Of a stretch of 34,185 nt of DNA, positions 8,078 through 16,867 are shown piece by piece. The DNA comes from a bacterium (GTDB lineage Bacteria > Planctomycetota > Planctomycetia > Isosphaerales > Isosphaeraceae). Under the pieces are notes generated by a model, which saw only the letters and a list, made by a program, of their open reading frames with translations, was not told the origin of the DNA and did not search any database. Position numbers and translations under genes: made by a program. The stretch covers positions 1 through 34,185 of the forward strand of contig WGMM01000058.1 of the NCBI GenBank assembly GCA_016125085.1, in the 5' to 3' direction. Within the stretch, counting starts at the first letter, position 1; every line of letters begins with the position of its first letter.

Positions 8078-9100
8078 TCAGGACTTGGGCGGCTTCAGGC
8101 CCATTTCGGCCATCAGCATTTTGATGTCTTCCCAGGTTTCCTTCTTGGCGGGCGGATTTCTCAAGAGATACGCAGGGTGCCACGTCACGATCGTCGGAAT
8201 TTCGCGATACCTGTGCCAGCGTTGCCGAAGCGTCTTCATCGGTACGCTTGTCTGGAGGATCGCACCGACGGCCACTTTACCCAGGAGACACAGAAATTCC
8301 GGCCGTACGATTTCGATCTGCCGATCGAGAAATCCGCGGCAGTTGGCCATCTCGTCAGGTAAAGGGTTCCGATTTTCCGGCGGACGGCACTTGAGAATGT
8401 TGGCGATGTAAATTTCCGACCTGTCCAGCCCCATGCCCTTGCTGACGATGTCGGTCAGGAGCTGCCCGGCACGGCCTACGAACGGCTCGCCCAGCCGGTC
8501 TTCGTCAGCCCCCGGTGCTTCGCCGATGAACATGAGCCGCGCCGAGGGTGTGCCCGACTGGAAAACCGTTTGCGTGCGCGTGGCCGCAAGGTGTGGGCAA
8601 CGGGTACAGGCGGCCACTTCTTCGGCCAGCACTCGCAACAACTCGGGGCGACGATCCGGCGGCACGACAGGATTCTCGAATGGGACACGGGATTGATCGA
8701 AAAATGAAGCGACCGGCATTGCAGCCACCTTCGGGGCAGGTGTCGCCTTCGGGCGATTCGGTACTGCTGGTTTCGGCTTGATATCGGCCATACCAGGCAA
8801 AGCGGCTTCCTGCCCGATTTCGGGTGCAGAAGGTTCGTTGGGTGTCGCAATTTCACGCGTGGCAATCTCGCGAATGTCCGGCGGATTCGACTGCCGCATC
8901 GCAACAGCACCAGCGGTTCGATCACCGGACACGGATTCGGGCCGTTCTCTCGCGAGTCCCTGCACGCCATGCCCAGGCACGACTTCCACCGCAACTTCCG
9001 TAATCGTCACACGCGGCAGGTCGGCTAGCCCCGCTCGCTTGAGAGACTCGAGATGTGCCAGAAGTTGCGCAAGATCGTCGGACGAATTCGATTCGGGCAT
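8078..9100 (-). CDS. Uracil-DNA glycosylase, family 4 type, with long N-terminal extension
   Basis: This 340-residue protein is predicted to excise uracil from DNA in base excision repair. The catalytic domain occupies about residues 150-340. Motif A is GEAPGADED at 193-201 and is followed by GEPFVGRAGQLL. The substrate-binding loop is HPAYLLR at 308-314. Cys165 and Cys168 (CTRC), Cys238 and Cys254 fit the four ligands of the family's 4Fe-4S cluster. Residues 1-150 form an extension rich in Pro, Ala and charged residues that typical ~200-residue family 4 enzymes lack; it looks disordered. The ATG at 9100 has GGGGAG about 13 bases upstream. The gene converges on the beta-RFAP synthase gene with 10 bp between stops and no visible terminator. 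Confidence 0.93.
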   Translation of the reverse strand: MPESNSSDDLAQLLAHLESLKRAGLADLPRVTITEVAVEVVPGHGVQGLARERPESVSGDRTAGAVAMRQSNPPDIREIATREIATPNEPSAPEIGQEAALPGMADIKPKPAVPNRPKATPAPKVAAMPVASFFDQSRVPFENPVVPPDRRPELLRVLAEEVAACTRCPHLAATRTQTVFQSGTPSARLMFIGEAPGADEDRLGEPFVGRAGQLLTDIVSKGMGLDRSEIYIANILKCRPPENRNPLPDEMANCRGFLDRQIEIVRPEFLCLLGKVAVGAILQTSVPMKTLRQRWHRYREIPTIVTWHPAYLLRNPPAKKETWEDIKMLMAEMGLKPPKS

Positions 9101-9152
9101 GTGCTCGCAACTTCTCCCCGGTCCAGCGAATCATCCGGCGGAATGATTCTCA

Positions 9153-10274
9153 TCAAGGGAAGGGGACACGTTTGGGTGGGCCGGCGTCGGCACGTGCCGC
9201 GTTGGCCAGCCAGGCCTTCCACTGAACGCTATCGTACCCGAAATCCTCACCCGTGAGTGACACCAGTGCCGCTCGCACGGCGGGATTCGGTTGCGACATC
9301 CGCCCTGCACGCATCACAGGTCGCATGGAGACTGACGGGCTGCCGCCACCGCCCAAAGCCAGTCCGTTGCCGACGGGGATGATCTGCTGGCCATAGGCGA
9401 CCACGCCGGGGCCGACGACCGGAACCGGCACGATCACGTAACTGTCGACGGAACCCATCGCCAGCCCTGAACCACTGGAAACGGCGGAGGGCACCCATTC
9501 GACGCTTCGCACGAATCGAATCGGCGCCAGCCGGTCGATCAATTCCGGGATGCGGTCCTTCCAGCCCAGGTCTGCCACCGCGAGCGCTCCCAGCCCGGAA
9601 CGGACAGGGTTCGTCGATTTCAGGGCATTACGAATATGTTCGAAAAATCGCTTCGATCCAGGGTGGTCCGGCTTCGCTTCGATCAAGCGCACCAGCCCAC
9701 GGCGCACGTCGGCCTCAGGCTCGACCAGCAGCCGTTCCGCAAGGGCAACCCAGGCCAGTTCGTCTTCCCGTGCGGCCAGGTTCCTGTCCAGGAGCAGCCG
9801 GATCGGTGCGGTTTCTCGGCCCAGCACTTGGAGCATCGGTCCGAGAGAGTGCGGATCTTTCTCACCCAGGATCATCGTTTCGACATCCCGCACCTGATCC
9901 GCTTTGCCGGAATGCAATATTTTGGCCGCACCCTGGAACCGCTTGATCCAGGCATCGTGCAGCTTCTGTTTTTCGGATTTCGACAACTGCTTCTCGGTGG
10001 AATCCGGTTCGCCAGGTTCCAGCGGTTTCGGCACACGTTCCTCATCGGAGGATTCGTTGACGGTCGGACGTTCCTGTTTCGCACGATCCTGAAACGGTGC
10101 ACCGGTTAGCGGCGTCACGCCGAAAGCGGCACCTGTCATCAATGCCCATCGAAATATGCGCAACGCATGCGCCGAACCCGATACCCCAGGCTTCGACATG
10201 ATGAAGGCCCCCGATCGATCAGGCGGTTCGGGCGAAATCTCGATCTGTCGAAAAGCGAACCTGCCCTGATGCAT
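9153..10274 (-). CDS. Exported HEAT-repeat-like hypothetical protein
   Basis: This is a 373-residue protein of unknown function. A hydrophobic stretch near residues 40-60 (ALRIFRWALMTGAAFGVTPLTGAP) looks like a signal peptide or anchor. It is followed by a charged Glu/Pro/Lys-rich linker and an alpha-helical region (about 100-235) whose spacing resembles degenerate HEAT repeats. A Gly/Val/Pro-rich section comes next. The C-terminus has the TGEDFGYDSVQWKAWL pattern, common at the end of planctomycete HEAT-like exported proteins. The ATG at 10274 has GGAG five bases upstream. ATG at 10199 (MSKPGVSG) would give a more typical signal peptide and is a real alternative. It lies 52 bp downstream of the uracil-DNA glycosylase start, in the same direction, so co-transcription is possible. 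Confidence 0.75.
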   Translation of the reverse strand: MHQGRFAFRQIEISPEPPDRSGAFIMSKPGVSGSAHALRIFRWALMTGAAFGVTPLTGAPFQDRAKQERPTVNESSDEERVPKPLEPGEPDSTEKQLSKSEKQKLHDAWIKRFQGAAKILHSGKADQVRDVETMILGEKDPHSLGPMLQVLGRETAPIRLLLDRNLAAREDELAWVALAERLLVEPEADVRRGLVRLIEAKPDHPGSKRFFEHIRNALKSTNPVRSGLGALAVADLGWKDRIPELIDRLAPIRFVRSVEWVPSAVSSGSGLAMGSVDSYVIVPVPVVGPGVVAYGQQIIPVGNGLALGGGGSPSVSMRPVMRAGRMSQPNPAVRAALVSLTGEDFGYDSVQWKAWLANAARADAGPPKRVPFP

Positions 10275-10644
10275 GCATTCTCCGGCACATTCGTATCACA
10301 AGGCAAGAGCGACGAAAAAAACGTGGTGCGGGCGACCGGCCCGAAAAGCCTCGTCTGGGCGTCTCTCGGGGGCGGGACGTCCAGATTTTCGCTCCGGCTG
10401 CCACGCAACCACGCATGTATTCTATCCCCGGTACTGTCAAACGCAAAGCGGCTGAGGCCACGCAATGAACACATCGACAACCTGATGATTCAAGGGCCTG
10501 TCATCGGGCTTGACTCGATCTTTCCACGGAATTGACCCGAACCGGCTTGCCGCTTATTCTCGGAAACGTGGCGTCGTGCCATGCTCCTGAACAGAATCCG
10601 CGTGCAGTACGATTCGGCCGCACTTTCGAACGATCGGTCTTTCC
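10275..10644. other. Divergent intergenic region, no gene seen
   Basis: These ~370 bp separate the minus-strand HEAT-like gene from the plus-strand NHL gene. Short open frames occur on both strands, but none has a recognisable product or start site. It presumably holds two divergent promoters. I see no clear hairpin, repeat or promoter consensus. Confidence 0.5.
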
Positions 10645-11799
10645 ATGAATACCAGGCTTCACCGAATCCTTCCCATCGCGACATCGATACCGGTCTTCCT
10701 GATCGGCTTCGTTTCGCTCGTCGCAAACGTGGCGTCCGAGGCCGCCGAACCGGTGATCGATTCCCCCATCGGCAATGGCCGCCAGGGATTCGGAGGCGAC
10801 GGCGGGCCTGCGAAATCTGCTACGCTCGACCAGCCATTCGACGTCACCATCGACGCCGAAGGCAGGATCCTTTTTTCCGATACGTTCAATCATCGCATCC
10901 GTAGATTCGACGCTAAAACCGGAATCGTGGAAACGATCGCCGGATCCGGCCGCAAGGGGTTTGCGGGTGACGGCGGCCCCGCAACCAGGGCCAATCTGGA
11001 CGAACCCTACGGCATCAAGCTCGACGACGCCGGGAATCTGTATATCGTCGACCGGCTGAATTTCCGAGTCCGCAAGGTGAGCCTGACCACGGGCGTGATC
11101 GAGACCGTCGCAGGAACCGGCGAGCCGAAGTATTCCGGCGATGGTGGGCCAGCGAACCAGGCGGGGCTCGTCGAGCCCAACGGCATCGCTCTTGGACCAG
11201 GCCCCGGCGGACCGAAATCGAAGCTGTACATCGCAGACGTCCGCGGCCATCGCATTCGAGTCGTCGATCTGCCCAGCGGTAAAATCGAGACCTTCGCAGG
11301 TGACGGAACCGGCAAACGAGAGGGAGACGGCGGACCGGTCGGCAAAGCTCGACTCTTCGGAGCCAGGGCCGTGGCAGTCGGCCCGGGTGGCGACGTTTTC
11401 ATCCTCGAACGTGAAGGGCACAGCCTGCGTAAGGTCGAAGCCGACACCGGAATCATCACGACCGTGGCGGGCACGGGAGCGAAGGGTGATACAGGCGATG
11501 GCGGCCCAGCGACGAAGGCGACATTCAACGGACCGAAAGAAATGTGCGTGGCGCCCGACGGATCCGCCGTTTATGTCGTCGACACCGAAAATCAGAAAAT
11601 TCGCCGTGTCGACTTGAAAACGGGCGTCATAACGACCGTGGCCGGAAATGGCGAACGTGGGCCTGGCGGCGACGGCGGCCCGGCGATACGGGCTCAACTC
11701 GACAGACCTCATGGTGTAGCCGTCGATGCGAAAGGCACGTTCTGGATCGGAGATACGAACAATCACCGCATCCGGCGTGTCATTTCGCCACAGCCCTGA
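10645..11799 (+). CDS. Exported NHL-repeat beta-propeller protein
   Basis: This 384-residue protein starts with a signal peptide (positive MNTRLHR, hydrophobic ILPIATSIPVFLIGFVSLVA, then the probable cleavage region NVASEAAEP). The rest is six NHL-type units of about 55 residues. Each contains a GDGGPA-like loop (GGDGGPAKSA, AGDGGPATRA, SGDGGPANQA, EGDGGPVGKA, TGDGGPATKA, GGDGGPAIRA) followed by L..P.GV..D..G.lyi.D..NHRIRrv. The predicted fold is a six-bladed propeller outside the cytoplasm. Such proteins bind ligands or proteins; this one has no extra catalytic domain and the role is unknown. The sixth unit ends in NNHRIRRV just before the stop, so the propeller seems complete. Transcription is probably monocistronic, although the next gene is 161 bp downstream on the same strand. 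Confidence 0.9.
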   Translation: MNTRLHRILPIATSIPVFLIGFVSLVANVASEAAEPVIDSPIGNGRQGFGGDGGPAKSATLDQPFDVTIDAEGRILFSDTFNHRIRRFDAKTGIVETIAGSGRKGFAGDGGPATRANLDEPYGIKLDDAGNLYIVDRLNFRVRKVSLTTGVIETVAGTGEPKYSGDGGPANQAGLVEPNGIALGPGPGGPKSKLYIADVRGHRIRVVDLPSGKIETFAGDGTGKREGDGGPVGKARLFGARAVAVGPGGDVFILEREGHSLRKVEADTGIITTVAGTGAKGDTGDGGPATKATFNGPKEMCVAPDGSAVYVVDTENQKIRRVDLKTGVITTVAGNGERGPGGDGGPAIRAQLDRPHGVAVDAKGTFWIGDTNNHRIRRVISPQP

Positions 11800-11960
11800 T
11801 GATCTGTCGATACGATTCGCGTGGTTTTCGAAAAACATGGCGAATCGCCACGGGTTTTGTGTACCATGTCCCACTTAGACGGATCGACAGCCTCTGACCT
11901 CGCGTCGATATCGAACCGCGTCCGATTCCTCTTCCTCCTGAGTGACGGCTCGATTCCACT

Positions 11961-12401
11961 ATGGCTCAAAAGCGACCTCAGCCCCAAAATCGTTACCAAC
12001 TCGCCGTCGATGTTCTGCAAAAGGGCCGCGAAGTTCTCCTGCGTGATTTGACCGAAGAAATTCTCTACCACGCCGAAGATTTCGAAGAAGGGGGCTTCCT
12101 GTTTCAGGAATTCCTCGAAAATCAGGGGACGAAGCTTCACTTTCTCTACCTGATGCTCAGCCAGCTCGAACAATCGGCCGATGCCTTCGAAGCCACGATG
12201 CGTCGTTCTCGTGTGTCGGCAAAAAAAGTGTCTCGCTCTCGTAAGTCGGAGTTCGAGGAACCTGTTGCCGCCTGCACATCCGTCGACACCGACGGATTCC
12301 CTCCGGCAGAAGAACCTTCGCAGCCCCGCTCAGCGGCCCGCCGGCCCCGCAAGGTTCGAGCCCAATCTTCCGTACCGTCGACCAAAGACGACAGCGAATG
12401 A
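11961..12401 (+). CDS. Small conserved-looking hypothetical protein
   Basis: This 146-residue protein is not recognised by function. The first ~80 residues are well structured and acidic/hydrophobic (RYQLAVDVLQKGREVLLRDLTEEILYHAEDFEEGGFLFQEFLENQG, then LHFLYLMLSQLEQSADAFEATMRR), suggesting a helical bundle. The remaining ~65 residues are Ser/Arg/Lys/Pro-rich and look disordered. No signal peptide or membrane segment is visible. The ATG at 11961 begins right at the ordered region, but no clear ribosome site precedes it. It lies downstream of the NHL gene and converges with the rRNA methyltransferase gene. Codon pattern and ordered amino acid composition support a real gene. Confidence 0.65.
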   Translation: MAQKRPQPQNRYQLAVDVLQKGREVLLRDLTEEILYHAEDFEEGGFLFQEFLENQGTKLHFLYLMLSQLEQSADAFEATMRRSRVSAKKVSRSRKSEFEEPVAACTSVDTDGFPPAEEPSQPRSAARRPRKVRAQSSVPSTKDDSE

Positions 12402-12452
12402 CCGGTTCGTAAGAGTTAGCCGTCATTCCAGGGATATCGAACGATTCGCCCA

Positions 12453-12464
12453 GGGTTCGAACCC
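12453..12464. repeat. Perfect 12-bp palindrome GGGTTCGAACCC
   Basis: This palindrome lies in the ~95-bp gap between two convergent genes (stops at 12401 and 12497). It resembles a tRNA T-loop, but the flanking bases do not form a T-stem or cloverleaf. It could be part of a transcription stop or a binding site; nothing more can be said. Confidence 0.4.
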
Positions 12465-12496
12465 GCAATCGACTATCCATGTGACCACCTGAAGAT

Positions 12497-13987
12497 TCAG
12501 CTTTCCGAGCCTTGCGATTTCTGACCGCTCCAGGCGTAAAGCGCGATCGCCGTCGCTACGTTGGCGTTAAGCGACTCGACTTCGCTCGCGATCGGTATTC
12601 CCACCTTTTCCGATTGCGGTAAATCCGCAGGTAAACCCGGGCCTTCCACGCCAGGCAAAAGCACGAACGCACCTGGCCATTCGAAAGACCGGATGTCAGC
12701 CCCGCCTGCCCCCAGAACGACAAGCGGCAAATTCATCGTGGGCAAGTCACGGATCGACGGCCCTGCGAACGCCGGAATTTTGAGCAAGGCCGGGCCACCG
12801 CTCCTCAGGCTTTTCGGGTGATACGGATGGGCGGCCTCTTTCAGGAATACCACCCGGTCGACCCGAAACGCCGCCGCTGATCGAAGCGCGGCCCCGACGT
12901 TCTCAGGATCCTGAAACGGTATCGCCAATGTGCAGCCCGGAAGTTCAGAGGCATCTGCCGCCAGATCGATTGGCCGAATCTCCGGCGTCCGTACGCGCAG
13001 AATCGGATACCCCGTGCCGAACTGGTCGATCTGCTCCCACAACGGTCGTGCCAGCCGCAGCCAGGCCGCTCCCGGGGGGCATTCTGGCGGGGGCGGCGGG
13101 CCGTCCCGATCGGTCACCCAGGCTTCGATCCGTTCCGGGTCGTCGCGCAGCACTTCCTCGACAAGTTTCCGGCCGCTCAGAAGTGCCAGGCCATGTTTGC
13201 GAATGCCCCGGCCCTGTTGCAAATCCCGGCATGTCTGAAAGTTCGGGTTCGACTCGCTGGCGATCTCTCGCACGGGCCGGGAAACCGCATAGATTTCCGG
13301 CTCCTGATCGCTTTCGTCGCCTTCCTGCTGAGTTTCCGCTGCGATTCGCTCATAAACCAGCAACCGGCGATGGTTCGTCGATTCCGGCAGCGTATAGGCA
13401 TGATCTTCCACCAGAGCGAAGCGGTCGCCGAACAGGGCTTTCGCTTCGGCGATTTCGGCATCGCAGTCGGGCCCTTTCATCAGGATCAGCCGCCCGCCCA
13501 GGCCAAGGCAATTTCGCACACGCTGAAGCGTCTCGGGCACGTCGGCCACGGCACGGGTGATCACGCCCCCCATCGGCTGCACGAATTTCGGCGTGATCTT
13601 GCCGCTGAAAATCTCGATGTCCATGAGCCCAAGTTCGGCCACGACATCTTCGAGAAACTTGCATCGCGCCGCACGCGTGTCGGCCAGTATCATCGGGATC
13701 TCGGGCCGGGCGATCTTCAGAATGATCCCCGGCAGACCCGGACCGGTGCCCATATCCAGCAGGGGCGAGGGCAGTTTCGTGAGCTTGTTCGGCAGCAGGC
13801 AATCCACATAATGCTTGAGGACCATGGCCTCGAAGTTGTGGATGCGCGTCATGTTCAGCTCTTCGTTGGCTGCGCGCAGCATGCCATGATAGCGCCAGAT
13901 CAAGTCGATTCGCCGGTCGTCCAGCGGAAAGCCCCAACGGGCCAGCAGACGTTTCAATTCCTGAGGGCTGGGTCGTCCGGTTGCCAT
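12497..13987 (-). CDS. rsmG: Fused 16S rRNA G527 methyltransferase (RsmG) and SpoU/TrmH-family RNA 2'-O-methyltransferase
   Basis: This is a 496-residue two-domain protein. Residues 1-215 match RsmG, which makes m7G527 in 16S rRNA: NEELNMTRIHNFEAMVLKHYVD near 41-62, then the SAM loop LLDMGTGPGLPGIILK at 76-91. After an acidic linker (about 218-245), residues ~255-490 match a SpoU/TrmH-type methyltransferase. Motif 1 is PENVGAALR at 361-369, motif 2 is LLPGVEGPGLP at 443-453, and motif 3 is IPIASEVESLNANVATAIALY at 464-484. All three knot motifs and their key Asn, Arg, Glu and Ser-Leu-Asn residues are present, so both halves look active. The second half's target (tRNA or 23S rRNA ribose) cannot be read from sequence. 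RsmG alone is normally ~210 residues. The frame is continuous, so this is a true fusion. Confidence 0.92.
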   Translation of the reverse strand: MATGRPSPQELKRLLARWGFPLDDRRIDLIWRYHGMLRAANEELNMTRIHNFEAMVLKHYVDCLLPNKLTKLPSPLLDMGTGPGLPGIILKIARPEIPMILADTRAARCKFLEDVVAELGLMDIEIFSGKITPKFVQPMGGVITRAVADVPETLQRVRNCLGLGGRLILMKGPDCDAEIAEAKALFGDRFALVEDHAYTLPESTNHRRLLVYERIAAETQQEGDESDQEPEIYAVSRPVREIASESNPNFQTCRDLQQGRGIRKHGLALLSGRKLVEEVLRDDPERIEAWVTDRDGPPPPPECPPGAAWLRLARPLWEQIDQFGTGYPILRVRTPEIRPIDLAADASELPGCTLAIPFQDPENVGAALRSAAAFRVDRVVFLKEAAHPYHPKSLRSGGPALLKIPAFAGPSIRDLPTMNLPLVVLGAGGADIRSFEWPGAFVLLPGVEGPGLPADLPQSEKVGIPIASEVESLNANVATAIALYAWSGQKSQGSES

Positions 13988-14040
13988 GCGAAGCGTTCGT
14001 TTCGATTATCGTTCGGAAGGGGTTCGGTCGGTTTCGATGG

Positions 14041-14892
14041 TCAGCTCGACGCGCTGCGATAGCTTCGCAAGGCACGCTGGAAGAACTTCCGGCTGACGGC
14101 CAGGCTCGCGACCGTCACGATCGCGATGAAGCCGACCATGCGAGGCTCAATCGCTTTGACCATCACGCGTGAAGGCACGTTGACCACCAGCAATATGGGC
14201 AGAATGTAGGTGAAGACGACGTCCAGCGAAACCGCCCAGCCACGCTGGAAAATCTCGCGCGGGAAGCGTGCCAGGCTCGAGAACAGCCACCACATTTCCA
14301 TCAGGCTCTGATTCCGCACCAGCCAGACGGAGAACGAAGTCAGCACGAGCATGAAGGCGTAAGAGATCGCGACGCCGCACGCGAAAGTCACCCCGAAAAG
14401 GGCGACCCGCACCGTGTCGAACTCCCATCCCTTGTTCCACAAAGCCATGAGCATCACGCCCAGGCCCATCAGTACGTTCGGGGCGACCGACCAGTCCACG
14501 CGCCGGCAAGTGATGAGAAATTGCTCGTCGATCGGCTTAAGCAGCAGAAAGTCGAGGTCTCCCGTGCGCACCAGGTTGGAAAACTCGTTGCAGTTTTCCA
14601 GGAACAGCGTTTCGATCACGCCATTGAGAGCGAAATAGCATCCGACGAAGAACAGGTAATCCTGCTTCGCCCAGCCGGCCACAAGGTTCGTCCTCGCGAA
14701 TACTGTCTCATAGAACGCCAGCATGATCCCCAGCCAGAGGATCTCGACGGACATCTTCACCAGAAAGTTGCCGCGGAACGACAGCTCACGCACCAGCGTG
14801 AAAAGCCCCAGTCGACCGTAAAGCCGCGGGTATCGCCGCCAGGTCATCGCGCCGGACGCCGGCAGCTCGTTCGTTTCGATCGTCGCGCTCAT
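14041..14892 (-). CDS. ABC-2 family exporter permease (COG3694-like)
   Basis: This 283-residue integral membrane protein has about six hydrophobic segments (near 48-62, 78-96, 138-151, 163-190, 225-242 and 248-268). It carries the family motif LVRTGDLDFLLLKPIDEQF at 107-125, which follows the second segment in this ABC-2 permease group (ABC2_membrane_6). It is the last gene of a three-gene operon with another permease and an ATPase, so the transporter is probably a heterodimeric membrane core with two copies of the ATPase. It begins 9 bp after the preceding permease gene ends. The substrate is unknown; relatives are annotated only as uncharacterised exporters. ATG at 14892 begins a Ser/Thr-rich cytoplasmic N-terminus. 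Confidence 0.87.
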   Translation of the reverse strand: MSATIETNELPASGAMTWRRYPRLYGRLGLFTLVRELSFRGNFLVKMSVEILWLGIMLAFYETVFARTNLVAGWAKQDYLFFVGCYFALNGVIETLFLENCNEFSNLVRTGDLDFLLLKPIDEQFLITCRRVDWSVAPNVLMGLGVMLMALWNKGWEFDTVRVALFGVTFACGVAISYAFMLVLTSFSVWLVRNQSLMEMWWLFSSLARFPREIFQRGWAVSLDVVFTYILPILLVVNVPSRVMVKAIEPRMVGFIAIVTVASLAVSRKFFQRALRSYRSASS

Positions 14893-14901
14893 CGTCGGCC
14901 G

Positions 14902-15789
14902 TTATCCCCCGTAGGCGCCATAGCGACGCAGACCCCGTGAATAAAGCACCCGCGCCAGCACGGCGAAGAAAATCGCCCAGAACGCCTCGATCGCCAGCCC
15001 CCAGATCAAATCCGGCCCCTGAACCTTGCCCAGGAACACGACCGCCGGGAAATAGGCCATGTACTGAAACGGCATCGCCTTGAGCACGCCCACCCAGAAC
15101 GGCGGCAGCAGGTCCAGCGGCAGCATCTGGCCCGAAATGAAATAATTGAGCGTCATCACGATATACAGCACGCTCGTCACTTCCAGAAACCAGAACCCCA
15201 CCATCCCCACAGCCGCTTCGAAATAGAAGCCGATGAGGAAAGCCAGGATCAGGCTCGCCAGATAGGCCAGAAACACCGGGCCACTCGGCATCGTGTCGAA
15301 AAAGCCCCGGCACAGGAAGAAGATGATGCCGTACGGAACGGCCGCCGTAACGATATACGTCATCTTGTGAGCCGCCCGATAGCTGATCAGATATCCCAGC
15401 AGATCGAGCGGTTGAATCAGATACTTTTTGAGCGTGCCGTCGCGAATTTCCCTTGCGATGCCGGCCGCCAGCCCCGGCATGCTCGAAAACATCCGGCTGA
15501 TGTGCACCAGCAGCAGATACGCGATCATCTGGTTATACGTGAAACCCGCCAGCGACGACTGCCCTGAGCCGTCGTAGATCGCCTGCCACAACAGGATCGT
15601 CGTGATCATCGGCAGGAAGCGCAGGAAGGTACCGAGCAGAAAATCGCCCCGGTACGTCATCCGCTCCGCCAGAGACACCCGCCACACACGGTAATATTTC
15701 CGCCACACGCTGCCCGGCACCAGATCTCCGCCAGAGGCAGGGGCCGGATCGTTCAGGTCGAATCGGGGTGGCTCGGCGACGTAACTCAT
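14902..15789 (-). CDS. ABC-2 family exporter permease (COG4587-like)
   Basis: This 295-residue integral membrane protein belongs to the same ABC-2 permease group as its downstream neighbour. It has a ~35-residue cytoplasmic N-terminus, then about six hydrophobic segments, and the signature IAREIRDGTLKKYLIQPLDLLGY, equivalent to the RTGDLDFLLLKP motif of the other permease. The open frame continues upstream to 16104, but ATG at 15789 is chosen. It overlaps the ATPase stop in an ATGA arrangement, and the extra upstream sequence is only the shadow of the ATPase gene. The two permeases are clearly different, which argues for a heterodimeric channel. Confidence 0.88.
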   Translation of the reverse strand: MSYVAEPPRFDLNDPAPASGGDLVPGSVWRKYYRVWRVSLAERMTYRGDFLLGTFLRFLPMITTILLWQAIYDGSGQSSLAGFTYNQMIAYLLLVHISRMFSSMPGLAAGIAREIRDGTLKKYLIQPLDLLGYLISYRAAHKMTYIVTAAVPYGIIFFLCRGFFDTMPSGPVFLAYLASLILAFLIGFYFEAAVGMVGFWFLEVTSVLYIVMTLNYFISGQMLPLDLLPPFWVGVLKAMPFQYMAYFPAVVFLGKVQGPDLIWGLAIEAFWAIFFAVLARVLYSRGLRRYGAYGG

Positions 15790-16775
15790 ACGGCCGCCTT
15801 GCCTTGCTCGAAGACTTTCGTGATGAGCTGCTCCAGTGGCGGGTCCTGCACGCTCACGTCCACGATCGCATACCGCGACAACACGCCCGAAAGGGTCTCG
15901 GCGACCCTCGGCCGGTCCACCCGCAGCTCCACCGTCGGCCCTTCCACGCCATGCACCGTGCCGTAAGGCGACAAATCGGGCGGCGGCTGATCGGCCGGGA
16001 ATTCGATTTTCAGGATCTTCTCCTGCCCGAACGTCTCGCGGATCCCTGCCAGTTCGCCGTCGTAGACCAGCTTGCCATGGGTGATCACCAGCACGCGGCG
16101 GCACAGGGCTTCGATATCGCGCATGTAGTGGCTCGTCAGCAGAACCGTCACGTTATGACGCTTGTGATAATCCCGTAAGCACTTCTGGATGGCCACCTGG
16201 GCGACCACATCCAGGCCGATCGTCGGTTCGTCCAGCAGCAGCACCTTCGGGCGATGCAGCAGGGCCGCGATCAACTCCATCTTCATCCGCTCGCCCAGAG
16301 AAAGCTCACGCACGGCCTGTCGTGTCAAATCGCCCACGCCCAATAACGATGTCAGTTCGTCGAGCGTCTCCCGAAACTGCCGCTCCGGAATGCCGTAGAT
16401 TTCCTTATGCAGCTCGAAGCTGTCGGCCGCCGGCAAGTCCCACCACAGTTGATTCTTCTGCCCCATGACCAGCGAAAACTGGCGGCGGAAGGCGTCCTTG
16501 CGTTCCCAGGGCGTGAAGCCCAGCACGCGGGCATCGCCCCGGCTCGGGTAAATCAGGCCGGAGAGCATTTTGAGCGTGGTCGTTTTGCCCGCGCCATTCG
16601 GCCCGAGAAACGCCACGAATTCGCCCGGCTCGATCGTGAACGACACGTCGCCCACGGCCTCGACCATCTTGTATTCCCGCTTGAACAGCCCCTGAACCGC
16701 ACCCTTCAAGCCGTCTTTCTTGCGGAACACCCGGTAGGTCTTGGACAAACCGGTCACTTCGATGATGGGCGCCAT
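15786..16775 (-). CDS. ABC-2 exporter ATPase (COG4586-like)
   Basis: This 329-residue ATPase energises the two permeases encoded directly downstream. It has Walker A GPNGAGKTTT, Q-loop VMGQKNQLWWDLP, signature LSLGERMKMEL, Walker B KVLLLDEPTIGLD and switch SHYMRD; all catalytic residues are intact. The insertion FRKKDGLKGAVQGLFKREY before Walker A and the QLWWDLP tract are typical of the COG4586 group. Residues after about 240 form a regulatory C-terminal domain. ATG at 16775 (MAPIIEVTGL) is preferred; ATG at 16805 would add ten residues. Neither has a strong ribosome site. It is the first gene of the exporter operon. The cargo is unknown. Confidence 0.92.
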   Translation of the reverse strand: MAPIIEVTGLSKTYRVFRKKDGLKGAVQGLFKREYKMVEAVGDVSFTIEPGEFVAFLGPNGAGKTTTLKMLSGLIYPSRGDARVLGFTPWERKDAFRRQFSLVMGQKNQLWWDLPAADSFELHKEIYGIPERQFRETLDELTSLLGVGDLTRQAVRELSLGERMKMELIAALLHRPKVLLLDEPTIGLDVVAQVAIQKCLRDYHKRHNVTVLLTSHYMRDIEALCRRVLVITHGKLVYDGELAGIRETFGQEKILKIEFPADQPPPDLSPYGTVHGVEGPTVELRVDRPRVAETLSGVLSRYAIVDVSVQDPPLEQLITKVFEQGKAAV

Positions 16776-16867
16776 GGCGGCAGAACCTGTCCGTGCGGAT
16801 TCCATTGGGCCAGTGCGAGCTGTTCCGGCGAACTGCGCCGGACCTCCTATCGCTGGCCTCGATGCAC

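Noticed and set aside
12440..12480. T-loop-like GGGTTCGAACCC suggesting a tRNA or att site
   Set aside because: Flanking bases do not pair into a T-stem, and no acceptor, D or anticodon arm can be drawn.
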